64,000 bases of DNA, from assembly GCA_964504445.1 (NCBI GenBank), contig CAZDEO010000020.1, forward strand, positions 7,380 to 71,379, read 5' to 3'. Positions 35,774 to 43,943 of the stretch are shown one piece after another. Under the pieces are notes generated by a model, which was given only the letters and a program-made list of their open reading frames with translations, ran no database searches and was not told the DNA's origin. The translations under genes were made by a program, and so were the position numbers. Position 1 is the first letter of the stretch; each line of letters begins with the position of its first letter. The stretch comes from JACSRF01 sp964504445 (GTDB lineage: Bacteria; Chloroflexota; Anaerolineae; Promineifilales; Promineifilaceae).

Positions 35774-35848
35774 AATGGTTAATGATCAATAGTCAATTGT
35801 CAATGAATCGGTTGGCAATGGACCATTGACGATTGATCATTGGCCATT
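35774..35848. repeat. Heptamer-based inverted repeat between hemB and hemE
   Basis: Arms of 24 nt (35774-35797 and 35825-35848) pair with three mismatches. Each arm is itself built of 7-bp steps of the GTCAATG/GATCATT type. The right arm overlaps the hemB stop codon. The same 7-bp unit is seen at 38686-38727 and 56654-56691. Confidence 0.7.
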
Positions 35849-36881
35849 ACTTCAGCCATCTGGCTGCATCTTTTGCGTGATAGGTGATGGTCAGGTCGGC
35901 GCCGGCGCGCTTGATGCTGGTGAGGGTTTCTAGCACGGCGCGCTCTTCGTCCAGCCATCTATTGGCGGCGGCGGCTTTGAGCATGGCGTACTCGCCGCTG
36001 ACGTTGTAGGCCACCAGGGGCAGTTCGGGGAAATGGTCGCGGGTCTGGCGGATGATGTCCAGGTAGGGCAGCGCCGGTTTAACCATGAGAAAGTCAGCGC
36101 CTTCGGCTACGTCCAGGGCTGCTTCGCGCAGGGCCTCACGGCCGTTTGCCGGGTCCATCTGGTGGGTTTTGCGGTCGCCAAACTTGGGCGCGCCATCGGC
36201 AGCGTCGCGGAAGGGACCATAGAAGCTAGAAGCATACTTGATGGCGTAAGACATGATGGGCAGGTGAGTAAAATCGGCGGCGTCCAGCCCGGCGCGAATG
36301 GCGGCTACCATGCCGTCCATCATGCCGCTAGGGGCTACAATGTCCGCGCCAGCCTGGGCGTGAGAAACGGCCGTGTCCGCCAGCACCCCCAGCGTCTCAT
36401 CATTCAGCACGTACCCCTCCGGCAAATGGGGATGCTCGCCATTGCCGCCGCTGTGCAGCAGCCCGCAATGGCCGTGATCGGTGTATTCGCACAGGCAGAC
36501 GTCGGTGACGAGAATGAGGTGGGGTACGGCCGTTTTAATCTCCCGTATCGCCTGTTGCACAATGCCATCGGGGGCAAAGTTTTCCAACCCCACAGGGTCT
36601 TTGTGGGCGGGTAAGCCAAACAGCATCAGCGCCGGAATGCCCAGCGCGGCCGCTTCTTCTGCTTCCAGCACTGCCTGGTCCACCGAAAGCTGGGCAATGC
36701 CCGGCATGGAGGCAATAGGGGTGCGAACCCCTTGCCCATGGGTCACAAACAGCGGGTAAATGAAATCGGCGGAGGCTAGCCGGGTTTCGCGCACCATCGC
36801 CCGCAACGCCGGATTTGCCCGCAGCCGTCGCGGGCGGATAACGGGGCTGGTGATGGTTGTTCTGGTGTGTGGGTTTAGCAT
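35847..36881 (-). CDS. hemB: Delta-aminolevulinic acid dehydratase (porphobilinogen synthase)
   Basis: 344 residues. It condenses two 5-aminolevulinates to porphobilinogen. VTDVCLCEYTDHGHCG is the metal-site loop with three cysteines, pointing to a zinc-dependent A site. MSYAIKYASSFYGPFRDAA carries one catalytic Lys and FLMVKPALPYLD the Schiff-base Lys. The N-terminal arm RPRRLRANPALRAMVRET is complete. Flanked on both sides by repeat-containing gaps: the heptamer hairpin behind it and the MITE-like element ahead of it. Confidence 0.98.
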   Translation of the reverse strand: MLNPHTRTTITSPVIRPRRLRANPALRAMVRETRLASADFIYPLFVTHGQGVRTPIASMPGIAQLSVDQAVLEAEEAAALGIPALMLFGLPAHKDPVGLENFAPDGIVQQAIREIKTAVPHLILVTDVCLCEYTDHGHCGLLHSGGNGEHPHLPEGYVLNDETLGVLADTAVSHAQAGADIVAPSGMMDGMVAAIRAGLDAADFTHLPIMSYAIKYASSFYGPFRDAADGAPKFGDRKTHQMDPANGREALREAALDVAEGADFLMVKPALPYLDIIRQTRDHFPELPLVAYNVSGEYAMLKAAAANRWLDEERAVLETLTSIKRAGADLTITYHAKDAARWLK

Positions 36882-36910
36882 GTTTTACTCCACTCTCCAA
36901 TCTTCATTCT

Positions 36911-37060
36911 TTAACTTCAAAATGTTGTAATCGTCAAGAGTTGCTTGAACCGCAGAGAGCGCTGAGAATGCAGAGATTTCTCCCTAATCTCTCTGAGAAT
37001 CTCTGTGTCTCCTCCGTGAATCTCCGTGTAACTTGACCATTACATTAACTTCAAAATGTT
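36911..37060. mobile_element. MITE-like element with 16-bp direct repeats, inserted in the hemD 3' end
   Basis: The 16-mer TTAACTTCAAAATGTT occurs at 36911-36926 and 37045-37060. Between them are 118 bp whose ends are imperfect terminal inverted repeats: GTAATCGTCAAG at the left, CTTGACCATTAC at the right (11 of 12 match). The interior is a CAGAGA-rich inverted repeat (CGCAGAG... and ...CTCTCTGAGAATCTCTGTG). The insertion point is inside hemD. If one 16-mer and the insert are removed, hemD would end in His-Phe-Glu-Val-Lys-Glu-stop. No transposase is encoded. A 16-bp target duplication is long for a MITE, so the mechanism is open. Confidence 0.75.
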
Positions 37061-37781
37061 CTCGCAGAACCTGTACCAGACCCTCAATGGTATATTCGTC
37101 GGGAACCAGGTCAACGCGCAGGTTAAATTTGGCCGCTTCGGCGGCGGTGACGGGGCCTATGCAGACAATAACGGCGTGCGCGAAATTTGACACGTTGTGC
37201 AACCTTGTCAACTTGATAAAGTTGCGCACGCTGGAGGGGCTGGTAAAGGTGATGGCGTCGAAACCGGCGGCGAGGTCAGCCAGAGCGGCGGGGGTGGGCA
37301 CGGCCGTTACCGTCTCATACAGCGCCACGTCATCCGCTTCAGCCCCCTGCTGCCGTAACAATTCCACAATCTGCGGGCGGCCCTGTTTTGCACGGGGCAG
37401 CAGCACCCGCTTACCGCGCAAATCCCCCAACCCCAGCGCCAGTTGCTCGCCAGTGAATTCGTCGGGCATAAAGTCCGCGGTGAGACCGCGCTCGGCCAGT
37501 TTGTCTGCTGTTGCTGAACCAACCGCCGCCACCGCGACGCCATCCACCCGAATACCGCGTTCATCCACGCGGCGAAAGAAGAACTCAACGGCGTTGACGC
37601 TAGTAAAAATCAGCCAATCGTACTGCGGCAGGCAGCCCAGTGCCGCGTCCAATGGCTCTGGCGGCAGGGGGACAAAATCAATCACCGGAAAAATGATGGG
37701 GGTGAACCCGGCAGCCGCCAGCTTGTGAGCAAATGCATCCGCCTGTGCGCGGCTGCGGGTGACGACGATGCGCTTACGCAT
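36984..37781 (-). CDS. hemD: Uroporphyrinogen-III synthase, C-terminus rewritten by an insertion
   Basis: 265 residues from ATG 37781 (MRKRIVVTRS); the frame extends back to 37802 inside hemC. It closes hydroxymethylbilane with inversion of ring D. Two Rossmann-like lobes: FTPIIFPVIDF and DWLIFTSVNAVEFFF in lobe one, ITFTSPSSVRNF and CIGPVTAAEA in lobe two. VPDEYTIEGLVQVL is the usual last helix. After HFEV the last 16 or so residues, rich in Arg and His (GDSRRRHRDSQRD), are encoded by the inserted element, so they are not ancestral. The enzyme core is intact. Overlaps the hemC stop by 8 bp. Confidence 0.92.
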   Translation of the reverse strand: MRKRIVVTRSRAQADAFAHKLAAAGFTPIIFPVIDFVPLPPEPLDAALGCLPQYDWLIFTSVNAVEFFFRRVDERGIRVDGVAVAAVGSATADKLAERGLTADFMPDEFTGEQLALGLGDLRGKRVLLPRAKQGRPQIVELLRQQGAEADDVALYETVTAVPTPAALADLAAGFDAITFTSPSSVRNFIKLTRLHNVSNFAHAVIVCIGPVTAAEAAKFNLRVDLVPDEYTIEGLVQVLREHFEVNVMVKLHGDSRRRHRDSQRD

Positions 37782-38682
37782 GGCGCAAAATCTCCGCTGC
37801 ACCTTGTTGGCGGGCCTCCGCGGCTAAAGATGCGCCCAACTCCCAGGGGGCGTAGCCTGTGCCCTCGACGACAATGGCGCGACGGCCGTCTAGCGCTCCC
37901 ACAAAGCCGGTCAGGTGCAAGCGTTCGTGCTGCCAGGCGGCATAGGCGGCAATGGGCACGGCGCAGCCGCCGCCCAAGTGGTGCAAGAAGCTGCGTTCGG
38001 CGGTAACGGCCGCGCGTACCGGTAGCTGGTCTAGGGGGGCCAGCAGACGTAGGGTCTCGGCATCAGCGGCGCGGCACTGCACGGCCAGCGCCCCCTGCCC
38101 CGGCGCAGGCAGCATCACGTCCAGGGGCAGCCAGTGGGTGACGTGGGCCTCTAAATTCAGGCGCAGCAAGCCCGCCGCCGCCAGCACGGTGGCGTCATAG
38201 TCTCCTTGCACGGCCTTGCGAATGCGGGTTTCCACGTTGCCGCGAATGGAGCGTACCTGTAAATCGGGGCGGGCTTGGTGCAGTTGCGCCTGGCGGCGCG
38301 GGCTGCTGGTGCCCACCACCGCACCAGCGGGCAGGGTGTCCAGCGTCCAGCCATTTTTGGCTACCAGCGCATCGCGCACATCCGCACGGCCCACGATGGC
38401 GCCCAGGGTCAGGCCAGGGGCATCTTCGACAGGCAAATCTTTGAGGGAATGAACGGCTAAATGGATACGGCCGTTACGCAATGATTCCTCCAACTCGGCC
38501 GTAAACAACCCCTTGCCCCCAATTTGGGGCAGCGGCTTGTCCAGGGTCTTGTCCCCCTGAGTGATAAAGCTCTCCGCCTGGCACGCCAAACCGGGCCAGG
38601 CAGCTTGCAACTGCTGAATAATGTGCCGGGTTTGCCATAAAGCAAGCTGGGAGGTGCGGGTTCCGATGGTTAAAGGAGACAT
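37774..38682 (-). CDS. hemC: Porphobilinogen deaminase (hydroxymethylbilane synthase)
   Basis: 302 residues. It joins four porphobilinogens to the linear tetrapyrrole, using a dipyrromethane cofactor. Starts IGTRTSQLALWQT; IGGKGLFTAELEESL and HSLKDLP with the catalytic Asp follow; GTSSPRRQAQL binds the acidic substrate. The cofactor Cys is in HLGGGCAVPIAAYA. ATG 38682 has no clear ribosome site; translation may be coupled to hemA, 12 bp upstream. Confidence 0.98.
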   Translation of the reverse strand: MSPLTIGTRTSQLALWQTRHIIQQLQAAWPGLACQAESFITQGDKTLDKPLPQIGGKGLFTAELEESLRNGRIHLAVHSLKDLPVEDAPGLTLGAIVGRADVRDALVAKNGWTLDTLPAGAVVGTSSPRRQAQLHQARPDLQVRSIRGNVETRIRKAVQGDYDATVLAAAGLLRLNLEAHVTHWLPLDVMLPAPGQGALAVQCRAADAETLRLLAPLDQLPVRAAVTAERSFLHHLGGGCAVPIAAYAAWQHERLHLTGFVGALDGRRAIVVEGTGYAPWELGASLAAEARQQGAAEILRHA

Positions 38683-38685
38683 GGT

Positions 38686-38727
38686 GATTGACGATTAGCG
38701 GTTGACGATTGACGATTGGCGACTGGT
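38686..38727. repeat. Heptamer repeat across the hemA/hemC junction
   Basis: Six 7-bp steps: GATTGAC, GATTAGC, GGTTGAC, GATTGAC, GATTGGC, GACTGGT. It contains the hemA stop codon and encodes the last ten or so residues of HemA (TSRQSSIVNR), which look non-homologous. Same unit as at 35774-35848 and 56654-56691. Confidence 0.65.
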
Positions 38728-40017
38728 GTCTGGCGCGTTGTCTGATAGGCCAAATAATTCGCGCACCGTTTCAGCGTAAACGGCCGCTTCTTCTTCCCGC
38801 GCTTTGGTACGCAAATGGTGCATTGGCTCATGGAGCAGTTTGTTAACCAGCGAGCGGGACAAATGGTTTAGCTGGGCCAGCGTGGCCGGGTCGGCATTAT
38901 CCAGGTGACGCAGGGCACGGGCTAATTCTTGTTGGCGAATGTCCTCGGCATGTTGGCGCAAATCGGCAATGACCGGATTAACGGCCAATTCGCGCATCTG
39001 ATTAGTAAAGGTGGTTAGTTCCTCGGCGATAATGGCTTCTACGCGGGGCACCTCAGCCTGCCGGGCGGTGTAGGCTTCGTCCAGGTTGCTTTGCAGGGCG
39101 TCGGCGTCGTAGAGGTAAACGTGGGGGATGGCGGCCACGGCTGTTTCCACATCTCTGGGTACGGCAATATCCAGTAGCGCCAACGGCCGTTGCGGGCGCT
39201 GCGCCATGGCCTCAGCCACCATCGCCTGGGTCAGCACCGGTTCCATAGCCGAGGTGGCGCTAATCACTGCGTCGGCTTGCGCCAGGGCCGTAGGCAAGTC
39301 GGCCATCTCCACCACCTGGGCCTGGTAGCGTGCCGCCAGTTCCGCAGCGCGCTGGCGCGTGCGGTTGGCAATGGCAATCTGCGCCACGCCGCGATGCTGC
39401 AACCCTTTCAGGGCCAACTGCCCCATTTCACCCGCACCCACTACTAGGACATGCCTACGGCGCAGGTCTCCCAGAATCTGTTCGGCCTGGGCCAGGGCCA
39501 TGGAGCTGGTGCTGGCGGGATTTCTGCTAATCTCTGTCTCCGTGCGTGCGCGTTTGCCCACGCGAATGGCTGTCTCAAACAAGGTTTTAAGCTGTGGGCC
39601 GGCCGTTTTGGCTCGCACGGCCGTCACGTAAGCGTCTGTCACCTGCCCTAAAATTTGCGCCTCGCCTAAAATGCGCGATTCCAGCCCGGCCGCTACGCGG
39701 AACAGATGCCGCGCCACGTCATAGCCCAGGTGGGTGTAGAGATGCTTATAAAACTGAGCGGGGTCCACTCCGCGCATGTCGCCCAACAGGGTAGCCAACA
39801 GGGTTTGCCAACCAGTGGCGGCATGGTCAATGACGGCGTATAGTTCCAGGCGGTTGCAGGTGGAAAGAATGACCAATTCGCGCACCGGTGCGGGCAGGGC
39901 CAGCGCTCCACCGCCTGCGGCCGTTAAATCAGCCAGGGAGCAACTGAGCCTTTCGCGCAGGGCTACGGGCGCGGTGTGGTGGCTGAGGCCCAGGGTGACA
40001 ATTCGGGTAGCGTGCAT
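38695..40017 (-). CDS. hemA: Glutamyl-tRNA reductase
   Basis: 440 residues. First committed step of the C5 route, reducing Glu-tRNA-Glu to glutamate-1-semialdehyde with NADPH. LGLSHHTAPVALRERL and LSTCNRLELYAV contain the catalytic Cys. LVVGAGEMGQLALKGL is the NADPH fold, and the C-terminal dimerisation helix (about 320-420) is complete. The tail after LFGLSDNAPD is repeat-derived. In other bacteria this enzyme is the heme feedback target. 12 bp ahead of hemC, 10 bp behind hemN. Confidence 0.98.
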   Translation of the reverse strand: MHATRIVTLGLSHHTAPVALRERLSCSLADLTAAGGGALALPAPVRELVILSTCNRLELYAVIDHAATGWQTLLATLLGDMRGVDPAQFYKHLYTHLGYDVARHLFRVAAGLESRILGEAQILGQVTDAYVTAVRAKTAGPQLKTLFETAIRVGKRARTETEISRNPASTSSMALAQAEQILGDLRRRHVLVVGAGEMGQLALKGLQHRGVAQIAIANRTRQRAAELAARYQAQVVEMADLPTALAQADAVISATSAMEPVLTQAMVAEAMAQRPQRPLALLDIAVPRDVETAVAAIPHVYLYDADALQSNLDEAYTARQAEVPRVEAIIAEELTTFTNQMRELAVNPVIADLRQHAEDIRQQELARALRHLDNADPATLAQLNHLSRSLVNKLLHEPMHHLRTKAREEEAAVYAETVRELFGLSDNAPDTSRQSSIVNR

Positions 40018-40027
40018 AGTTTATCCC

Positions 40028-41386
40028 TCACACAGACTGTGAAAAGATGCGCGTTTCTGGTTTGTTGTGCCGCAGGCGCATGTCTAGGGCCATGGCGGCG
40101 TTGCGTAGGAACGGCCGTCCTGCTTCGGTGAGCTTCATCTCCTGTCCTTCAAACGTCACCAGGCCATCTTCCAGAAGCGGGGCCAAAAATTGGCGCACGT
40201 CGTCCACCTGGGCGTCATCACGCAACTGCACGCGCATCTGCGTCATAAATTGCAGGATTTGCTCGCGGTAAAATTGGTCTTCGGCCGTTAAAACGTGGCC
40301 GCGATGGGTGGGAATATGCCCCGCCAGCAGCGCATCCTTGTACTCATTCAAGCTCTTGGCATTTTGGTGAAAGCAGGTTGGCGCCTCGGAAATAGAACTG
40401 ACGCCCAATCCCAGCATCACGTCTGTGCGCTGGTCGGTGTAGCCCATAAAGTTGCGGTGCAGGCGATTTTCCGCAAAGGCTTGCGCCAAAGAATCTTCGG
40501 GCAGGGCAAAATGGTCTAACCCCATCTCCACGTAACCAGCTGCCAAAAAGATGTCTCGCGCCACTTCGTACAGCGCACGCTTGTCTCCCCCTTTGGGCAA
40601 ATCTTCTTCCGTAAAGAGGCGGTGCGCCTTTTTCACCCAGGGCACAAAAGCAAAGCTGTACAGGGCGATGCGGTCTGGGCGTAGTGCAACAGTAATGTCT
40701 GCGGCGCGGCGCATCTTTTCTACAGTTTGACCCGGCAGGCCATAAATCAGGTCATAATTAACCGATTCAAAACCCACTTCACGGGCCAATTGGGTCAGGT
40801 CGCGGGTCATTTCTACCGGCTGAATGCGGTTGATCAGGCGCTGCACCTCTGGGTCATAATCCTGCACGCCCATGCTGATGCGCTGAAAGCCCAGTTCGCG
40901 CAATATTTCGAGCTGTGCCCGGTTAGTGGAGCGGGGGCTGACCTCAATGGACCCCTCAAAGTCAGCGGGGTCCATGGTCACGCTGTCCATAATGGGCTGC
41001 AAAAGCTGGCGCAAACTTTCCGCGCTGTAAAAGGTAGGAGTGCCGCCGCCCAGGTGAATTTGCTTGACCGGCGCGTTGCGTAACTGGGGCAAGGCATCCA
41101 GGTACAGTGCCCACTCTTTGTGCAGAGCGTCGGTGTAGGTTGCTTCGTTGCCATGATTGCGGGTGATGAAGGTGTTACAGCCGCAAAATGTGCAAAGGGT
41201 TTCACAAAAAGGGATGTGGATGTACATGGACCAGGTGGCCTGGGGCGCAGCAAAGGCTTGCCGCAGGGCGTCTAGCCATTGGTCTGTGGTGGGGTCATCG
41301 CTCCAGTAGGGCACGGTGGGGTAGCTGGTGTAGCGGGGCGCGGGAATGTCGTATTTGGCGAGTAATTCTGTGCGGTTCATCATCAT
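40028..41386 (-). CDS. hemN: Oxygen-independent coproporphyrinogen III oxidase (radical SAM)
   Basis: 452 residues, the full CgdH length, which separates it from shorter HemW-like proteins. The cluster motif is CETLCTFCGC: Cys-x3-Cys-x2-Cys plus the extra Cys of true HemN. HLGGGTPTFYSAESL and ISMGVQDYDPEVQRLINRIQ (cited as ISMGVQDYDPEVQ) are the SAM-binding parts. It yields protoporphyrinogen IX without oxygen, which places the pathway on the classical protoporphyrin branch. 10 bp before hemA. Confidence 0.96.
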   Translation of the reverse strand: MMMNRTELLAKYDIPAPRYTSYPTVPYWSDDPTTDQWLDALRQAFAAPQATWSMYIHIPFCETLCTFCGCNTFITRNHGNEATYTDALHKEWALYLDALPQLRNAPVKQIHLGGGTPTFYSAESLRQLLQPIMDSVTMDPADFEGSIEVSPRSTNRAQLEILRELGFQRISMGVQDYDPEVQRLINRIQPVEMTRDLTQLAREVGFESVNYDLIYGLPGQTVEKMRRAADITVALRPDRIALYSFAFVPWVKKAHRLFTEEDLPKGGDKRALYEVARDIFLAAGYVEMGLDHFALPEDSLAQAFAENRLHRNFMGYTDQRTDVMLGLGVSSISEAPTCFHQNAKSLNEYKDALLAGHIPTHRGHVLTAEDQFYREQILQFMTQMRVQLRDDAQVDDVRQFLAPLLEDGLVTFEGQEMKLTEAGRPFLRNAAMALDMRLRHNKPETRIFSQSV

Positions 41387-41404
41387 CGGGTATCCGTTAT
41401 GGGG

Positions 41405-42409
41405 CTACAACCAGCCCTGGCAATTTTCGGTAGCCAGGGTAGCAAATAGGGCCACGTGGGCAGGCGAATCGTTGAGGGCGGGGATGTAGTGGAATTCTTT
41501 GCCCCCTGCCTCAAGAAAGTAGTGGCGGTTTTCCACGTCAATTTCTTCTACTGTCTCCAGGCAGTCGGCGGCAAAGCCGGGGCAAATGACGTCTACGCGC
41601 TCGGTGCCCGCGGCGCCCAACTTTTGCATGGTTTTGTCGGTGTAGGGCTGCAGCCACGCCTCCGGCCCAAAGCGTGATTGGAAGGTAAGCTGCCATTGGT
41701 CGTCGCCCAAGCCTAATTCGGAGGAAATAAGTTCGGCCGTATCTTTGCATTGGCATTCGTAGGGGTCGCCCTTGCGGGTATAACGGGCGGGTACGCCGTG
41801 CATGGAGTAGATGAGTTGGGAACGGCCGTCTAACGCTCCCCGTGTTGCCCAATGCGCGCGAATTGAATCGGCAATGGCCTGGATGTAGAGAGGGTGGCGG
41901 CAATATTCATGCACGGTGCGAATTTCAGGCAGCCATTCCCACCGTTTTAGCTCATCAAACACCACGTCGAAAATGGTGCCCACCGTTGTGACCGAATATT
42001 GGGGATACATGGGTAAAATAAGGAAGCGGCGCGCCCCAGCCTGGCGCAACTCCGCCAGCCCTTGCCGAATGGAGGGCTGCCCATAGCGCATGGCTAACAC
42101 CACATGCACAGACTGCGCCCATTCTGCGCGCAACTTTGCCTGCAACTGCTCCGCCACGCGCCGCGAGTAGACCAATAGGGGTGAGCCTTCTTCCGTCCAA
42201 ATGGCGGCGTAAGCCTCGGCCGACTTTTTGGGGCGCACGTTGAGGATGATGCCGTACAAAATGGGGTACCAAAGCCAGCGCGGGTAATCAATGACGCGCT
42301 TGTCAGAAAGGAACTCCCGCAGATACGGCCGTAACGCTTTTTTAGTCGGCGCCGCCGGAGTGCCCAAATTCACCAGCAAAATACCAATGGGGTCTTTTTC
42401 GTAAGGCAT
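41405..42409 (-). CDS. hemH: Ferrochelatase
   Basis: 334 residues. It inserts Fe2+ into the porphyrin. GILLVNLGTPAAPT starts the protein; SMHGVPARYTRKGDPY holds the catalytic His; WLQPYTDKTMQKLGAAG and CPGFAADCLETVEEID (with Glu in the metal path) complete the family signature. With hemN in the same run and no hemQ in sight, protoporphyrin IX is the more likely substrate than coproporphyrin. 18 bp upstream of hemN; a 75-bp gap with a 12-bp hairpin separates it from the PucC-like gene. Confidence 0.96.
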   Translation of the reverse strand: MPYEKDPIGILLVNLGTPAAPTKKALRPYLREFLSDKRVIDYPRWLWYPILYGIILNVRPKKSAEAYAAIWTEEGSPLLVYSRRVAEQLQAKLRAEWAQSVHVVLAMRYGQPSIRQGLAELRQAGARRFLILPMYPQYSVTTVGTIFDVVFDELKRWEWLPEIRTVHEYCRHPLYIQAIADSIRAHWATRGALDGRSQLIYSMHGVPARYTRKGDPYECQCKDTAELISSELGLGDDQWQLTFQSRFGPEAWLQPYTDKTMQKLGAAGTERVDVICPGFAADCLETVEEIDVENRHYFLEAGGKEFHYIPALNDSPAHVALFATLATENCQGWL

Positions 42410-42430
42410 GTTGGGTGTTTGGATGGTTTG

Positions 42431-42474
42431 TTGGTTGGATGGCAGGCTAACGGGCTAACCAACCATCCAACCAA
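42431..42474. terminator. Perfect 12-bp inverted repeat between the PucC-like gene and hemH
   Basis: TTGGTTGGATGG (42431-42442) and CCATCCAACCAA (42463-42474) around a 20-nt loop. It lies just behind the PucC-like stop in the middle of the run, so it may reduce read-through into the hem genes, or stabilise the upstream mRNA. No T-tract. Confidence 0.55.
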
Positions 42475-42484
42475 CACCACAAAT

Positions 42485-43816
42485 TTAATCCGCAGCTACC
42501 GTTGCCGGTGTGGGCACAGGCAGCGGCACGTCATCCCGCGCCGCCTCAGAAACGGTAATGTCCAGCTTGCCAATGGCAACCATGGCCACAACCAGCAGCA
42601 CCGCCTCCACGGCAAAGGCCGTGCCATAGGCTACCAAGTGGTTTTCGTTAGTCAGGGCGTGCATGCCGTCTACCAACATGCCGCCCAGCAAGCTGGCTAA
42701 AGCGCGGCCCAGCTGGTGGCCTACCCCCCACACGCCCACCATCAACCCGGCGCGCTTCAGGCTGGTGAATTCTACCGTGTAAGCCAACAGGCTGGCCGCT
42801 GACAAACCGGTACCCAGGCCAAGCCCCAACACAAACAGGCGCAGCAGGTTGGCATTTTGCAGCGCTCCCGCCAAAACAATGCCGGGGAAGAGCAAAATGA
42901 CAACGCCCAGGCCCAGGCGAAAAACGCGCTTCATGCCCAACAGTTTGAGCAAAAATAGGCCGGAGAGCAAAATGGAGAGCAGCGTGCCCAAACCCCAGAA
43001 CATGGTTAGCTGGGTGGTTTGGCCCACGTCCAGGCCAAACACCAGGCCGCCGTATGGCTCTAGCAGCACATCTTGCATTTGTGTGCCCAGCAGGGTAAGG
43101 GTAACAATGAAGAAGAAGAGGCGTACCATAGGGTCGCGCCACAGCAGGGTGCGGAAGGTTTCGCCAAAGCTAATGGCCCGCGCTTCCTGGGTGGCCTGGC
43201 GTGCCGCTGCGGTGCGCGGCTCTTGCTTAATGGCGGCCAAAGCGGAAAAGATGGCCGCTAACACGCCAATGGTAATAACAACGGCCGTTAACCGCCCAGC
43301 ACTGTACGGCCGTAACGCCTGCCCCACAATGCCCGCGCCGGCAATCAGCCCCACCATTTTCACCACCTCGTATAAATTAACTGCCCGCGAACGGGCTGCG
43401 CCCGGCGCAAATTTGTCGGCAATGAGGGCGTGGAAGGTGTTGTTCGCCAAATTTTTGCCCACGCCATACACAATCAGCGCTACCAGCGTCGCTACCGCGC
43501 CCACGCTTACCAGGCTGCTGGTGTTCAGAACCAGCACCACGGAAAGTGCCGCACCCAGCCCCGACAGCACGGCACCCAGCATCAGGTATGGCTCGCGGCG
43601 CAGCCCCGCCAACGGCCGTGTGTCCGACACATACCCCAGCCAGATGCGCACGGGCGCCACCAGCAGCGGCACAGCCAAAAACAACCCCGCCAGCGTCACC
43701 GGCAAGCCTAGCTCCACCACCATCACCCGGTTAATGACGCTGCCCGCCAAAATACTGATCAATGTCAAGCTCAGGGGCGCCCCCGCCAGCCGCACTAAAT
43801 CAAATACCTTTTTCAT
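42485..43816 (-). CDS. PucC/BCH2-family major facilitator (tetrapyrrole-associated transporter)
   Basis: 443 residues from the ATG at 43816, with GAGGT nine bases before it; the frame's first ATG (43825) abuts that site. Twelve predicted helices. NRVMVVELGLPVTLAG, then VPLLVAPVRIWLGYVSDTR and LRREPYLMLG reproduce the PucC signature region (Asn-Arg-Val-Met-x-Val-Glu-Leu, then S/D-x-R and R-x-PY). PucC and BCH2 proteins act in light-harvesting complex assembly and bacteriochlorophyll handling. Here the gene is joined to heme genes with no bch or puf gene visible, so porphyrin or heme movement is a reasonable guess. Confidence 0.85.
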   Translation of the reverse strand: MKKVFDLVRLAGAPLSLTLISILAGSVINRVMVVELGLPVTLAGLFLAVPLLVAPVRIWLGYVSDTRPLAGLRREPYLMLGAVLSGLGAALSVVLVLNTSSLVSVGAVATLVALIVYGVGKNLANNTFHALIADKFAPGAARSRAVNLYEVVKMVGLIAGAGIVGQALRPYSAGRLTAVVITIGVLAAIFSALAAIKQEPRTAAARQATQEARAISFGETFRTLLWRDPMVRLFFFIVTLTLLGTQMQDVLLEPYGGLVFGLDVGQTTQLTMFWGLGTLLSILLSGLFLLKLLGMKRVFRLGLGVVILLFPGIVLAGALQNANLLRLFVLGLGLGTGLSAASLLAYTVEFTSLKRAGLMVGVWGVGHQLGRALASLLGGMLVDGMHALTNENHLVAYGTAFAVEAVLLVVAMVAIGKLDITVSEAARDDVPLPVPTPATVAAD

Positions 43817-43943
43817 GATGTACATACCTCGCTAATGATTTTCTTTTCTCTGCGCAGTGCGAAGCGCCAAACAAAAGCCGGAATTTGCCCGGCACCTCAC
43901 GCCGCCTATCCTTCTCTTACCTCTTCCCGACGTAAATCAGCCC

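Noticed and set aside
42849..43835. 328-codon rightward frame opposite the PucC-like gene
   Set aside because: Rich in Ser, Thr, Pro and Arg, no ribosome site, and the opposite frame is a clear PucC-family protein.
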